DNA of 37,647 nt from JBFMDN01 sp040753915 (GTDB lineage Bacteria; Desulfobacterota; Desulfomonilia; Desulfomonilales; Desulfomonilaceae): the NCBI GenBank assembly GCA_040753915.1, contig JBFMDN010000058.1, forward strand, positions 1 through 37,647, read 5' to 3'. Shown in pieces: positions 1 through 8,015 of the stretch (within the stretch, counting starts at the first letter, position 1; every line of letters begins with the position of its first letter). The notes under the pieces are model-generated. The model made no database searches and was not told where the DNA came from. It worked only from the letters and a program-made list of their open reading frames with translations. A program made the translations under genes and the position numbers.

Positions 1-118
1 CGTCCACCGTGCACTCGAACACGCTTTTCTGCACGCGATTCCCGTAGTTCTGCATCAGCTTCGCCAACCGCGTGCGGGTTCGATCATCTACCACATCGTA
101 ACAGACTACTACAAACAC
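1..118 (-). CDS. cas2: Cas2, partial (C-terminus beyond the left edge)
   Basis: This is the N-terminal part of the CRISPR adaptation protein Cas2, which dimerises and bridges two Cas1 dimers during spacer integration. About 39 residues are visible. They begin MFVVVCYDVVDDRTR and continue to a KSVFEC segment, matching the Cas2 first beta strand, its conserved Asp, and the usual (V/Q)QxSVFEC strand. Three GTG codons in a row sit at the start; I chose the one at 118 because a GGAGG box (124-128) is then five bases away. The gene lies 128 bases after the cas1 stop on the same strand and ends the visible operon. The rest of the protein, and probably the CRISPR array, are outside the window. Confidence 0.9.
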   Translation of the reverse strand, partial: MFVVVCYDVVDDRTRTRLAKLMQNYGNRVQKSVFECTVD

Positions 119-246
119 CACCACCTCCGGGTAACTAGGACTCCCCCCCGCGTTGAGACGGGCGCCGCCCCCAGCGAAGGTATTGGGGCTCGTCCGTGCC
201 CCTCGCGCCCGCGAACGAGGCAGTGGCCAATTCAGCTTCCACCTTC

Positions 247-1296
247 TCACCGCATACTGAAGGAACCGTACCCGGCCTCGCCCGACAACGTGCGGACCAG
301 GAGACGAACCTGCTCCAGAATCACCTGCCTGTACGTCAATCGCTGCCCAGTGGGTAAATACAACACCCGCTGGTTGAGTCTCTGCTCGAAGCCGGTGACG
401 AATTTCTTCATGCCTCGATGGCCGAGGAGAATGGGGTAATCCTTGTACGCAGGCTCCGTCTCGGCAAAATCGAAGGCAGGGGGCTCCCGGTCTTCGGGCC
501 GGAAGAAGTCCAGGGCTTTGATCTCCCGGCGGTTGATCGCCGAGATCACGGCCGCGTCCACCAGGACCGGCCGAAATTCTTCCATCAGGTCGAGCACCAG
601 CGAGGGCCTCCCGTATTCCACACCATGGAGACAGCCGACAAAAGGGTCCAGACCCGCAATGTGCACCTGAGTCTGGACCGCGTTTGCCAGCAGCGTATAC
701 CCAAGACTCAGCAGGACATTTACGGGATCCCGCGGCGGCCTGCGGTTTCGTCCATCAAAAGTGATGTCGTCAACTCGGATGAGGCGGCCAAAACATCCAA
801 AGTACGCGGCTGCACCCGCTCCCTCGATGCCCATAAGGCTCTCCACGCTGTCGCACTGGGGAGCCTGGCGGGCCAGAATCCGAAGCCTGTCGATCACCCG
901 CGTTATTTCGGGATCTTTGACCTCCTGGTTCTGGCGGCGGAGCAATATCCTGCAATTGTTGAGCTTGCCGACGACGTAGGCCGTGGCCATGGAGAGGCGA
1001 AAAGCCGGCTCCCCCATTTTTTGGAACTGAAGCTGTCGAAGCTGCACATTCTTGCCGAATTGAGACACGAGCCGTCCACGGTACTTTCCGTAGTAGGACA
1101 GAAAAACGGTATCGATCCCTTGTTGCAGGAGGAATGCTATTACTCCGGGCGTCAGGTGCACATTCCCCATGACCACGACTTGATCGACCTTGAACGCGTG
1201 CACCCAATGGATAGGCTGCCCCTTCTTTTCCACGACGAGGCGTTCGCCGCTCTTTACCAGCGCGGCCCCCTGCTCCATGACATAGAAGATGGCCAC
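247..1296 (-). CDS. cas1: Cas1 CRISPR integrase
   Basis: Cas1 is the metal-dependent integrase that inserts new spacers into CRISPR arrays together with Cas2. The 349-residue protein has the expected length and layout. It shows an N-terminal beta domain, then the helical catalytic domain with E158 in a GIEGAGAAAYF motif, H224 in GCLHGVEYGRPS, and the acidic pair 239-240 in LDLMEEFRP. These are the known metal ligands of the family. The start is a GTG two bases after the TAG of the primase gene, with a GGAG box about eight bases upstream, so the two are very likely translationally coupled. It is followed by cas2. No fusion to a reverse transcriptase is seen; instead a separate primase-polymerase precedes it. 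Confidence 0.95.
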   Translation of the reverse strand: MAIFYVMEQGAALVKSGERLVVEKKGQPIHWVHAFKVDQVVVMGNVHLTPGVIAFLLQQGIDTVFLSYYGKYRGRLVSQFGKNVQLRQLQFQKMGEPAFRLSMATAYVVGKLNNCRILLRRQNQEVKDPEITRVIDRLRILARQAPQCDSVESLMGIEGAGAAAYFGCFGRLIRVDDITFDGRNRRPPRDPVNVLLSLGYTLLANAVQTQVHIAGLDPFVGCLHGVEYGRPSLVLDLMEEFRPVLVDAAVISAINRREIKALDFFRPEDREPPAFDFAETEPAYKDYPILLGHRGMKKFVTGFEQRLNQRVLYLPTGQRLTYRQVILEQVRLLVRTLSGEAGYGSFSMR

Positions 1297-1298
1297 GT

Positions 1299-3188
1299 CT
1301 ACATCTCCAGGTGAAAGGAAACCTCCTCACCCTCCTTCTTGAGCAGTTTCAGGCGACCCATGGGCGTTTCCACGAATTCCACGCCCGCGTCTTCAAAGAC
1401 CTGCTTGAGCCGAGCCTCGTAACGGCCGAGCAAAATAGTGGTCTCACGCAGTTGCTTTTGGAGCTTCAGGTAATCCTGGAGCAGGTTCTGGAATTGCAAC
1501 GAGTCAACCGTCAGACCGAGCGGCACTGCATGGGTGGCATCGGTCATCTGTCGGACGTGGATGAGCGGAGTGGGATAGAGGTTGACCGCGAGGTCGAACG
1601 CGCAGTTGCATGGGACAGCAGCGGTGGTCTCCGGAATTCTCGACCGGATCTTGGGACAGCTCATAGGGTTCCCCTTCAACTGCGACTTGAGGAAGAGCGC
1701 GGGATCCGCGTTCATGCAGCGTCTGAAGAGCTCGTTCACCGCTTCCGGCCCATGGTCCAGGTGACCCACTGTGTGGATGAGCACCATGCTCTCCTCGTTG
1801 GTGAGCATCGCTGTCCTGTTCGCTTTGTCCACGATGGATTTCAGAGGAGCACACTTGAGCATAAGGTACTGGAACTGAGGGTCTGTGTCGAGATTATACG
1901 GGGTCTCGACAATCCTTGGCAAAGGAGCGGCCTTTCTTGTTTCGGACACCTCCGAGTCCTCAGGTGCCGGCATCCAGGGGGGTACGACAACCTGGGTGCG
2001 GGTGTTGAGCCGCTGGATTGCTTCCTGTATGGAACGACGGTCTGCCTTGCTCACGCTTTCCATGAACGCAAGCTGGTTCTTGACCGGATGCCCGTCCGGC
2101 TGCAGGAAGAGAGCGCGATTGCCTGTGCGGCGGTGCAGACCGAGCGGCAGCTTAATGAGGTTTCCCAGGCCGCCGCTTCGCACGGATGACTGCTTGGGGA
2201 ATAGCTCCACAGTCAATTCCTGGGGGAGCGGCATGATCTCGTTGCGGAGCAGCATTGCCAGCTTCATGCCCGCGGCCGCGGGAATCGGGGTGTCCAGGAA
2301 GATCCAGCAGTGGCGGCCCTTGAAACCGGAGTCCTCAATGTACGCGGGAAGCTCGTGAGCCGCGGCGCAGTCTACGATGTCACGGGCGACTTTCTGCGCC
2401 TTGGTCATCAGCGCGGAAAACGCTTTCTGGCTTGTGATAGCCTTGTTAAGAGCAAACTTCGCCACATCCAGGTCCAACGCGACGTAATTCACCGTGTTGT
2501 CGAGCCGAACCGGGTACGCGCCGATGGTATAGTTCCCGAGGATGTGGTTTTCCGCCACCTTGCTATTCAGCGGCTCGTGGATCGGCGTGTACCCTGATTC
2601 ACCGGTGGGGCTGACCCACTGGCGCGCATACACGCCCTCACGGGAAGCGAACAGGGTGGTGAATGCCACGAGATGGTGCGCTTCAGGCACGAGCTGTTCG
2701 CTGCGGTCCGTCTGCTCGGGAGGGGTGTCCGGCGATTCCAGGAAGCTTAATTCCTTGAGGAGTCCCGTGAATCGGGAGTCCCCGGTGCGGTTGAAAGCCT
2801 GCTGATAGACCGTCCGGGCCTTTTCGTACTCTCCGGCCTCTTTGAGGGCCTCCCCGAGACCCTGATAGTGGTCAGGCCGGTCGGGCTCTCTCTTGATGAG
2901 AGCGGTCCAGACCTTGGCAGCCCGCAGGTGCTCGCCGTGGTCCATCATAACCTCCGCAAGCCGGGTGTAAGTTTCCAACCGTTCGGGGTTATCGCGGATG
3001 GCGAGGTTGAGCTCGAGTATCAGGTCTTCCAGCAGTCCCAGCTCTTCGAGGACCTCAGCCCACGCGAGGTGAAGCTCCTCGTCGCGCACTCCTTTGGTGT
3101 TGCGGGCCTTCGCGAGCGCTCGGGCTTCATCGGCCGCTTCTCTTGTGAGCGCCTCCCTGGCCTGTGCCAATCGCGGATCCTGGTTCAC
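1299..3188 (-). CDS. TPR-fused CRISPR-associated primase-polymerase (CAPP, AEP superfamily)
   Basis: A 629-residue fusion protein. Residues about 40-135 form TPR-like helical repeats. Residues about 170-370 form an archaeo-eukaryotic primase domain of the TOTE/CAPP type, with the catalytic DLD at 239-241, a GRH motif with H293, a VELFPKQ segment near 327-333, and the GLGNLIKLPLG signature near 340-350. Residues about 430-545 contain C446, C491, C511 and the CNC at 527-529, with a GNPMSCPKIR segment that resembles the iron-sulfur domain of PriL. The last 60 residues look like a coiled coil. CAPPs are known to make primers and extend DNA and to associate with Cas1-Cas2; a role in preparing or filling prespacers is inferred. 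The GTG start has an AAGGAG box eight bases upstream. The stop is two bases before cas1. Confidence 0.88.
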   Translation of the reverse strand: MNQDPRLAQAREALTREAADEARALAKARNTKGVRDEELHLAWAEVLEELGLLEDLILELNLAIRDNPERLETYTRLAEVMMDHGEHLRAAKVWTALIKREPDRPDHYQGLGEALKEAGEYEKARTVYQQAFNRTGDSRFTGLLKELSFLESPDTPPEQTDRSEQLVPEAHHLVAFTTLFASREGVYARQWVSPTGESGYTPIHEPLNSKVAENHILGNYTIGAYPVRLDNTVNYVALDLDVAKFALNKAITSQKAFSALMTKAQKVARDIVDCAAAHELPAYIEDSGFKGRHCWIFLDTPIPAAAGMKLAMLLRNEIMPLPQELTVELFPKQSSVRSGGLGNLIKLPLGLHRRTGNRALFLQPDGHPVKNQLAFMESVSKADRRSIQEAIQRLNTRTQVVVPPWMPAPEDSEVSETRKAAPLPRIVETPYNLDTDPQFQYLMLKCAPLKSIVDKANRTAMLTNEESMVLIHTVGHLDHGPEAVNELFRRCMNADPALFLKSQLKGNPMSCPKIRSRIPETTAAVPCNCAFDLAVNLYPTPLIHVRQMTDATHAVPLGLTVDSLQFQNLLQDYLKLQKQLRETTILLGRYEARLKQVFEDAGVEFVETPMGRLKLLKKEGEEVSFHLEM

Positions 3189-3225
3189 GACTCATGCTCC
3201 TTCGCTGCTTTTGGTGGCGTACTTG

Positions 3226-3282
3226 CTACACTCTTGGATCGTAAGCGGTGCTCCCCAGCATCGACAGGTAAACGTTGGCCAT
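3226..3282 (-). pseudogene. Possible N-terminal remnant of a Csx1/TIGR02221-like CARF protein (18 codons)
   Basis: Between csx20 and the primase gene lies an 18-codon frame, MANVYLSMLGSTAYDPRV, ended by TAG. A GGAGG box ends seven bases before the ATG, so translation could start here. The peptide resembles the first beta strand of Csx1/TIGR02221-type CARF proteins, which open with a pattern like MAxVFLSFLGTxxY. Nothing after it resembles such a protein, and only 37 bases remain before the next start. I infer a vestige left by an internal deletion, but 18 residues cannot prove it. A second frame of 32 codons (3192-3290) overlaps the region and contains a CRC motif. Confidence 0.3.
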
Positions 3283-3286
3283 TGGA

Positions 3287-3679
3287 TCACCTCCCATAAC
3301 GTCTGAAGATGCGGTGTTGGAATGTGTGCATCAGCCTGATGGAGCCGTCTGGTTGCGCCTCTTCCTGCGCGTGTCTCTCGGTCGTTGAATAGATGGGGAT
3401 GAGCCCATGTTCCAGGCAGAAACGGACCATGAGGTAGCACGCGCCGAAATCCCCCTGGATGAGGACAAAGTCGCCCGGTTCAGCCGCGGACGTGAGCCAG
3501 GAACGGATAGGCCCGAGAACCGGGGCAAGCTCCGGCTCATCCGGCGGGAGACTGCTCCAGATTGCCTGTAAGTCGTGGGGTAGCTCGACAATGTGGTCCA
3601 CGCCGAGAGACTTGCGGGCGTCTTCACGTTGCAGGTCTGTGAATCGGTGGTTGAACAGAAGGAAAAGCGTATGCGACAT
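3287..3679 (-). CDS. csx20: Csx20 family protein, probable ring nuclease
   Basis: A 130-residue protein recognised as the Csx20 family from its N-terminus (MSHTLFLLFNHRFTDLQ), its centre (GDFVLIQGDFGACYLMV), and the GLIPIYSTTERHA segment. Csx20 proteins have a small Rossmann-like, CARF-related fold and are classed with ring nucleases that degrade cyclic oligoadenylates. In this locus it would limit the signal made by Cas10 and sensed by the CARF effector upstream. The start is an ATG with an AAGG box eight bases away. It is separated from cas6 by the hairpin array at 3738-4050, so it may be transcribed through that element or from a promoter within it. The assignment to the family is strong; the exact substrate ring size is not visible in the sequence. 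Confidence 0.82.
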   Translation of the reverse strand: MSHTLFLLFNHRFTDLQREDARKSLGVDHIVELPHDLQAIWSSLPPDEPELAPVLGPIRSWLTSAAEPGDFVLIQGDFGACYLMVRFCLEHGLIPIYSTTERHAQEEAQPDGSIRLMHTFQHRIFRRYGR

Positions 3680-3737
3680 GGGTATTGCCTTCAGAAGGAC
3701 ATTCCTTGCTTGAGATCTTTAGTCGAGACCTCCCCAA

Positions 3738-4050
3738 TTGCGGTCACGTTTTCCGGCAGGACTCGCTCGGAAATTTGCGCTCTGAAGGAGCGCACCTATA
3801 GTAGCCACAGGTTTCAACCTGTGGTTTGGCGCGGCACAACCACCAACCGACCCTGAAAGGGTCGACCAAGAGGTTTCTCCTCGCCTAGTATAGGCGCCGT
3901 TCATGAATGAGCCTTCGCTCTCGGTCATTTCAATGGTGGACCCCGTCAGGGTCCTGCTTGTTTGTTTTCTCATTCCGGTGGGTTAAAACCCACGGCTACT
4001 CACGGTATGCCCATTCAGGGCATGAAGCAGTGCATGATCACCATCATTCC
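3738..4050. repeat. Hairpin-array repeat, copy 1, inside the cas operon
   Basis: About 310 non-coding bases between cas6 and csx20 hold seven short inverted repeats in a row: 3777-3793 (GCGCTC/GAGCGC), 3805-3824 (CCACAGGTT/AACCTGTGG), 3848-3864 (CGACCCT/AGGGTCG), 3882-3896 (CGCCTA/TAGGCG), 3938-3954 (GGACCC/GGGTCC), 3978-3993 (GTGGGTT/AACCCAC) and 4007-4023 (ATGCCC/GGGCAT). A diverged copy with the same order of hairpins lies at 32020-32345. No protein frame is convincing in it. It is a dispersed, structured element of unknown function, possibly a non-autonomous mobile sequence or an RNA. Confidence 0.75.
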
Positions 4051-4120
4051 TCTTCTTGATGACGCTGAGGTACGCAACCGTACTTATGAAATCGTGTACT
4101 TATCCTGGGGGCATGGTTCA

Positions 4121-5053
4121 TCAGCCCTCTTCATCCACATGGAGACGGATCTTGCCGAGCCCAAATGTTGAGGCTTTGCCCAGGTGCACCTTCTCGCAGA
4201 ATCGGAGAACAGGCAGATAGTCGGACAGATCCCCTCGATAGGTGACATACCCGATTATGCCGCCCATCATCATCTCTTGTTCCTGCCGGTTTGAGTACCG
4301 CCGGAACGCGCACCAGTCGAGGTCTGCGTTATCAACCTGGATGTCAGCGGCGTGGGCCACAAGTCCCCGGTAATCAAGTGCTGGCTCTCCGTCTCCGTAG
4401 TGAGCGCACAGGGAGGAAACCCGCCTGAGGGCTGCCCGCACAAGGACGTGGAACGGCAGCTCTGCCTGGTACTGGCCGCGATGCTGGACTCGCAGCGGCG
4501 TCTCCAGGATCACGGTGATCTTCGAGGCGTGAGGCGTCTCCCGAGCAAGCTCACTGAGGTCCAGCCTCTCCGGACCCGGTTGTTCTAACATACCGTCGGC
4601 TGCGGAATAGATCACCTGACCTGCTGCGCTGACTGTCTGGAGCTTCAAGGCCGGCCTCTTGCCGTCGATGCGCCGGCCGATCCCCCTCTCGCCCATACGA
4701 TCAAACGCGTACACAAAGTAAGGCAGCAGTCGGTTTGCCTCCCCAAAGAGCAGGAGGCTGCAGGGGAAGTCCGCCCCCTTTGGAAGGTCCGTTTGCTCTG
4801 AAAGCGGAGGTTCTAGGACAAACGGATGCGGAGGAGAGGCTCCTCCTCCGACAAGCTCTGCCGGCGTTTCAAACACCCGATAGTACGCACATTGCTGTCG
4901 CAGGAGACATCCCTTGCATTCCTGCCTCTTCAAAGCGCACACCACCGCCTTGAACGCGTGACCGAAAAACCCTCTGATGGTCGATCCCTTGAATGGCGGC
5001 AACACCGCATGGTCTTCAAGAACCGACACGATCTTATATTCTCCGTACAGCAC
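4121..5053 (-). CDS. cas6: Cas6-family pre-crRNA endoribonuclease (PF10040 type)
   Basis: A 310-residue RAMP-fold protein that should cut the CRISPR transcript within each repeat to release crRNAs for the type III complex. It starts MLYGEYKIVSVLEDHAVLPP, then shows the KGSTIRGFFGHAFK segment and a four-cysteine cluster (C39, C46, C49, C55) typical of the PF10040 branch of Cas6. The C-terminus carries the glycine-rich RNA-binding loop in ASTFGLGKIRLH. The start is a GTG with a GAGAGG box six bases upstream. It lies 108 bases after the CARF effector gene on the same strand. The catalytic residues of this branch are not conserved well enough for me to name them. Confidence 0.85.
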   Translation of the reverse strand: MLYGEYKIVSVLEDHAVLPPFKGSTIRGFFGHAFKAVVCALKRQECKGCLLRQQCAYYRVFETPAELVGGGASPPHPFVLEPPLSEQTDLPKGADFPCSLLLFGEANRLLPYFVYAFDRMGERGIGRRIDGKRPALKLQTVSAAGQVIYSAADGMLEQPGPERLDLSELARETPHASKITVILETPLRVQHRGQYQAELPFHVLVRAALRRVSSLCAHYGDGEPALDYRGLVAHAADIQVDNADLDWCAFRRYSNRQEQEMMMGGIIGYVTYRGDLSDYLPVLRFCEKVHLGKASTFGLGKIRLHVDEEG

Positions 5054-5161
5054 GTGTTTCCTCTCACTCAGATACCGCCCACCATCCCGTCGAGGACCGG
5101 CAGCAGTTTGTCTGCTTGTTCTAACCTACTGAAACATCGAGGAGATTTTCTCCGGTATGTG

Positions 5162-6403
5162 CTAGCGACTTTGCAGCCATTTGTTAAACTCCTGGACCAG
5201 CCATTGTCGCTCCAACTGATTCTCAGCGGAAGACATGACCGCAAACCTTGCGCCGAACCGGTTTTTGTCCAAATACCCACCTATGATTTGCTTGTTATAG
5301 ATGTAAAAAGTGTTTTCGATCGCGGCCTGGCCATCGTATGGCATTGAGTGGCACTCACTCACGTAGTCGGGAAAGGCTTTGTAAAACCTCTCAACATGCT
5401 CTTTGAATCCAATAGGGTAATGGTCATCGCGAAATCTGCACCCCCTACGCGCCGAAACTTTCGACGGTCTTAGAGTGAGGTCTGGATGCTTCGATAGAAA
5501 CGTTTCCCAATAGACCATACCGAGCGCTGAAAGGCTGTAGAGCGAGGAGGGGCCTTCCTCGATAGATTCGAGTAAGGGGAGCACTTGTTCGCGGAAGTTC
5601 TCATCTGGCGGAAGCAAGGTGTTGATTGTTTGCCGATCAAACGATGCTCCGGGCTCTGCCAGATCAGCCCATAGCTTCTTGTGTTCCTCGACAAGAGAAA
5701 GATCGAGCGTGAAGGGGATCTGCGGGAAACGTATGATCTGGTCGAACCGTTCATGTTTGTAATAGACGGTGGATCCGGCTGCCTGTCCGAACGCGACCGC
5801 CAGTGCAATTTGGGCCTTGTAGCCACCCGTGGCATTGATTGCTATCGTGCCTCCCCATTTGCGGTAATGCTTGCCGAGTAGTCGGACCAGATTGGGCAGA
5901 CCTTCCCTTTGGAACAATAACGGTTGCTCATCCTGAAGCCCGGATACCGTTTCTATCTCACATCGTTCAAAACGGATCGGGCAGTGAGAAGCCTCAAAAT
6001 ATCGGCTGAGTATCTCTCCAATAGCGCTGCCCTCCGTGGTGTCCGACACCAAGAGGATGAGGCTCTGACGATTTTCGGGCAAGAACCCCTTCTTCACCAT
6101 GGCTGCAATGGAATTAATCTCCGCTCCACAAAGTCTTAGCTCAGGAGGGAGCTTGACCAACAGTCCTGCCAGCCTGCCATACATACTTGATTCATAAGCG
6201 TCCTTAATTTCTCGGAGTCGGCGGGGCATATCCTTTGGATCCCGGAGCAGACCTGCTTTCTCGAGCGCATCCCAATCGGCCACAGCCGTTGGATCGCTCA
6301 CAGGGCGTTCGCCTTGGTAGCTCTTTTCGGGGTCAAGCATTTTCATGTTTGGGTAGAAAAGGCTAGTTCCAACGGTGCATACGAGGGTACCCGGCAGCGT
6401 CAT
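5162..6403 (-). CDS. CARF-domain effector (APE2256/TIGR02619 type), possible CARF-RelE ribonuclease
   Basis: A 413-residue protein whose first ~235 residues are a CARF domain: TVGTSLF at the start, GAEINSI, LILLVSDTTEGSAIGE, and the ligand-binding INATGGYKAQIALAVAFG motif. This is the Cas_APE2256 family, which binds cyclic oligoadenylate. Residues about 240-310 look like a linker or winged-helix region (LYSLSALGMVYWETF). The last ~100 residues form a small alpha/beta domain without a HEPN RxxxxH motif. Its size and strand pattern would fit a RelE-like ribonuclease, as in the CARF-RelE protein Cami1, but this is inference. A GGAGG box sits eight bases before the ATG. With an intact Cas10 cyclase and Csx20 in the operon, it is the likely signal-activated effector. 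Confidence 0.8.
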   Translation of the reverse strand: MTLPGTLVCTVGTSLFYPNMKMLDPEKSYQGERPVSDPTAVADWDALEKAGLLRDPKDMPRRLREIKDAYESSMYGRLAGLLVKLPPELRLCGAEINSIAAMVKKGFLPENRQSLILLVSDTTEGSAIGEILSRYFEASHCPIRFERCEIETVSGLQDEQPLLFQREGLPNLVRLLGKHYRKWGGTIAINATGGYKAQIALAVAFGQAAGSTVYYKHERFDQIIRFPQIPFTLDLSLVEEHKKLWADLAEPGASFDRQTINTLLPPDENFREQVLPLLESIEEGPSSLYSLSALGMVYWETFLSKHPDLTLRPSKVSARRGCRFRDDHYPIGFKEHVERFYKAFPDYVSECHSMPYDGQAAIENTFYIYNKQIIGGYLDKNRFGARFAVMSSAENQLERQWLVQEFNKWLQSR

Positions 6404-6433
6404 TGAAGAAACCTCCTTGTGTGCATTATGGCC

Positions 6434-7504
6434 TTAAAGAGCTTTCAGGGGTGTTTCCCGCATTTCCGGACTCTTAAACTCATGGACCGTCGGATAACGA
6501 AAAACTCTCGAGTCGTTTTCGTCCCAAACCATCATCTTGCGGAGCGCAGTCATTGTGGGAGACTGGTCTTCCACTAGAGGTTGTATTCTTCGTTTGACTT
6601 CGCTTTTCAAATCCTCCGATTCCAATACGCGGTTCGAGGCTGTATTCATCGTAGAAAAGCGCTCTGCAGGCGACGCGAGGAATTCGAGCCGGTTCAACTG
6701 AATGCGGCAGCTCCCCAGTCCCAAGGGCTTGGCATTCCCAATCTTGTGGCGCATGGGGCCCGCAAGTCTCAGCTTTTTTTCGCCAACAACAACTTCAACG
6801 TGCTCCTCCAAGTGCAGAACGTACAAGAGCAGGGAAAGCTCTTCGTCGGTAAGACTGGTGAACTGAACCTGGAAATCGAAGTGATGGCCAGGGAGCAGCG
6901 CGTCGATAGGCCAGCCGTGCACTTGGATGTTCAGCTTGGGCTGGTGAAAATACAGTTTTCGGCTCTTGCCGTCGAGGATATCGGTGTGAGGTGACCGATA
7001 GAATTGCTCGTGACGCACGCCGTTGTTGGCCAACAACACCTCAAAGAGCTTCGTCTTCGGGATCTGCTCCCTGATAATTGCGTCTCCTATGGCTACTTTC
7101 CCTTTGTGAACGCGTGCATTCTGACCTCTTTCCATGGCGCCAAACATCCGGCACGTGATGCATAATTGGTTTATCCGTTTGCAGGCTTCCATCCCGGGAG
7201 GCACTGGACTCTTTGAGTCACTGACCACAAAGCACCCGCCGCCGACAATTTCAGCCAGAGACCGCAGCATGCCTTTCAATGAGCTCCCCGGTACGATGCG
7301 ATATCGGTTCTCCCTGAGAAGAGGGGGATGATTCGACGTACTGGACTGGGCACCGACGAACAAGGGTGTAAGATTTTCTATCTCACATCGGATGAGCCCG
7401 CTGTGTCCCCGATAGCGTTCATCGGTCCACGGAGCGGATCGATTCACCGTTTCTCTCACCGGAACCAACCGGTATGGATTCCAGAAGTCTTGCCCCTGCG
7501 GCAT
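6434..7504 (-). CDS. RAMP superfamily protein, TIGR03986-like
   Basis: A 356-residue RAMP protein. It opens with a FWNPYRLVPV motif characteristic of the TIGR03986 family of type III loci, then has the RAMP glycine loop (IVPGSSLKGMLRS), a CKRINQLCITCRMFG cysteine segment, and a C-terminal KPLGLGSCRIQL loop. The position that holds the cleaving Asp in Csm3-like subunits has no Asp here (SSTSNHPPLL), so it probably binds RNA without cutting it. It starts one base after the csx19 stop with a strong GGGAGG box. It is likely a backbone or capping subunit of the III-D complex. Confidence 0.8.
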   Translation of the reverse strand: MPQGQDFWNPYRLVPVRETVNRSAPWTDERYRGHSGLIRCEIENLTPLFVGAQSSTSNHPPLLRENRYRIVPGSSLKGMLRSLAEIVGGGCFVVSDSKSPVPPGMEACKRINQLCITCRMFGAMERGQNARVHKGKVAIGDAIIREQIPKTKLFEVLLANNGVRHEQFYRSPHTDILDGKSRKLYFHQPKLNIQVHGWPIDALLPGHHFDFQVQFTSLTDEELSLLLYVLHLEEHVEVVVGEKKLRLAGPMRHKIGNAKPLGLGSCRIQLNRLEFLASPAERFSTMNTASNRVLESEDLKSEVKRRIQPLVEDQSPTMTALRKMMVWDENDSRVFRYPTVHEFKSPEMRETPLKAL

Positions 7505-7505
7505 G

Positions 7506-8015
7506 TCACTCCCCTCCCGTCACTTCTATGATGCTGTGGTAGCGGCTGAATCGCGGGATGCCAGCTTTGTCGGTCCAGTCTTCTACGACGATGGCAGCAC
7601 GTCCCCTTGAAAATTTTGCGGTTTCGATGGGATACGAAAATCTGTGAGGTACCTGCTGTTCCAGCCATTCGTTCCGGGTGTCTGTCCGTACGCCCCAAAG
7701 CAGGTACTGACGTAGGCACGGCGATAGCCCCTTCAGCTCCTCGGAAAAATCGGTAAGAGGGGGAGGAGCAGGTGGCGCACCCAAATATACAACGCGCAAG
7801 AGCTCTTGGATTCGTCTCCACTTGAGCTCTCCTGCCGGCCAAAAGACTCGTCCCTCTTCCGTCTGAGAAAGAAAGGCCCTATCGAAGACCAATCTCTCAA
7901 ACCTCGACATTGTTGGGGTGAACGCCATCAAGAGGGCATCTTCGGGCCAGGCATGTGACTCAATGATGGACAAGAAGTCTGCCGAGGTCATGTCAGCAGC
8001 ACACAGGCGTGTCAT
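7506..8015 (-). CDS. csx19: Csx19 (TIGR03984 family), type III-D accessory protein
   Basis: A 169-residue protein matching the Csx19/TIGR03984 family, found in type III-D loci beside TIGR03986 RAMPs. The diagnostic parts are LMAFTPTMSRF near residue 30, the LRQYLLWGVRTD segment, and the final RFSRYHSIIEV strand. Its biochemical role is not established; it is thought to be part of or to assist the effector complex. A longer reading frame extends upstream, but the ATG at 8015 forms an ATGA overlap with the stop of the preceding cas7 and has a GGAGG box, so I chose it. Confidence 0.75.
   Translation of the reverse strand: MTRLCAADMTSADFLSIIESHAWPEDALLMAFTPTMSRFERLVFDRAFLSQTEEGRVFWPAGELKWRRIQELLRVVYLGAPPAPPPLTDFSEELKGLSPCLRQYLLWGVRTDTRNEWLEQQVPHRFSYPIETAKFSRGRAAIVVEDWTDKAGIPRFSRYHSIIEVTGGE

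Noticed and set aside
418..1314. Long plus-strand frame of 298 codons opposite cas1
   Set aside because: It lies wholly on the antisense strand of a clear Cas1 and shows no recognisable family; it is a high-GC shadow.
3738..4050. Hairpin array as a CRISPR array
   Set aside because: The hairpins have different sequences and there are no identical repeats with regular spacers.
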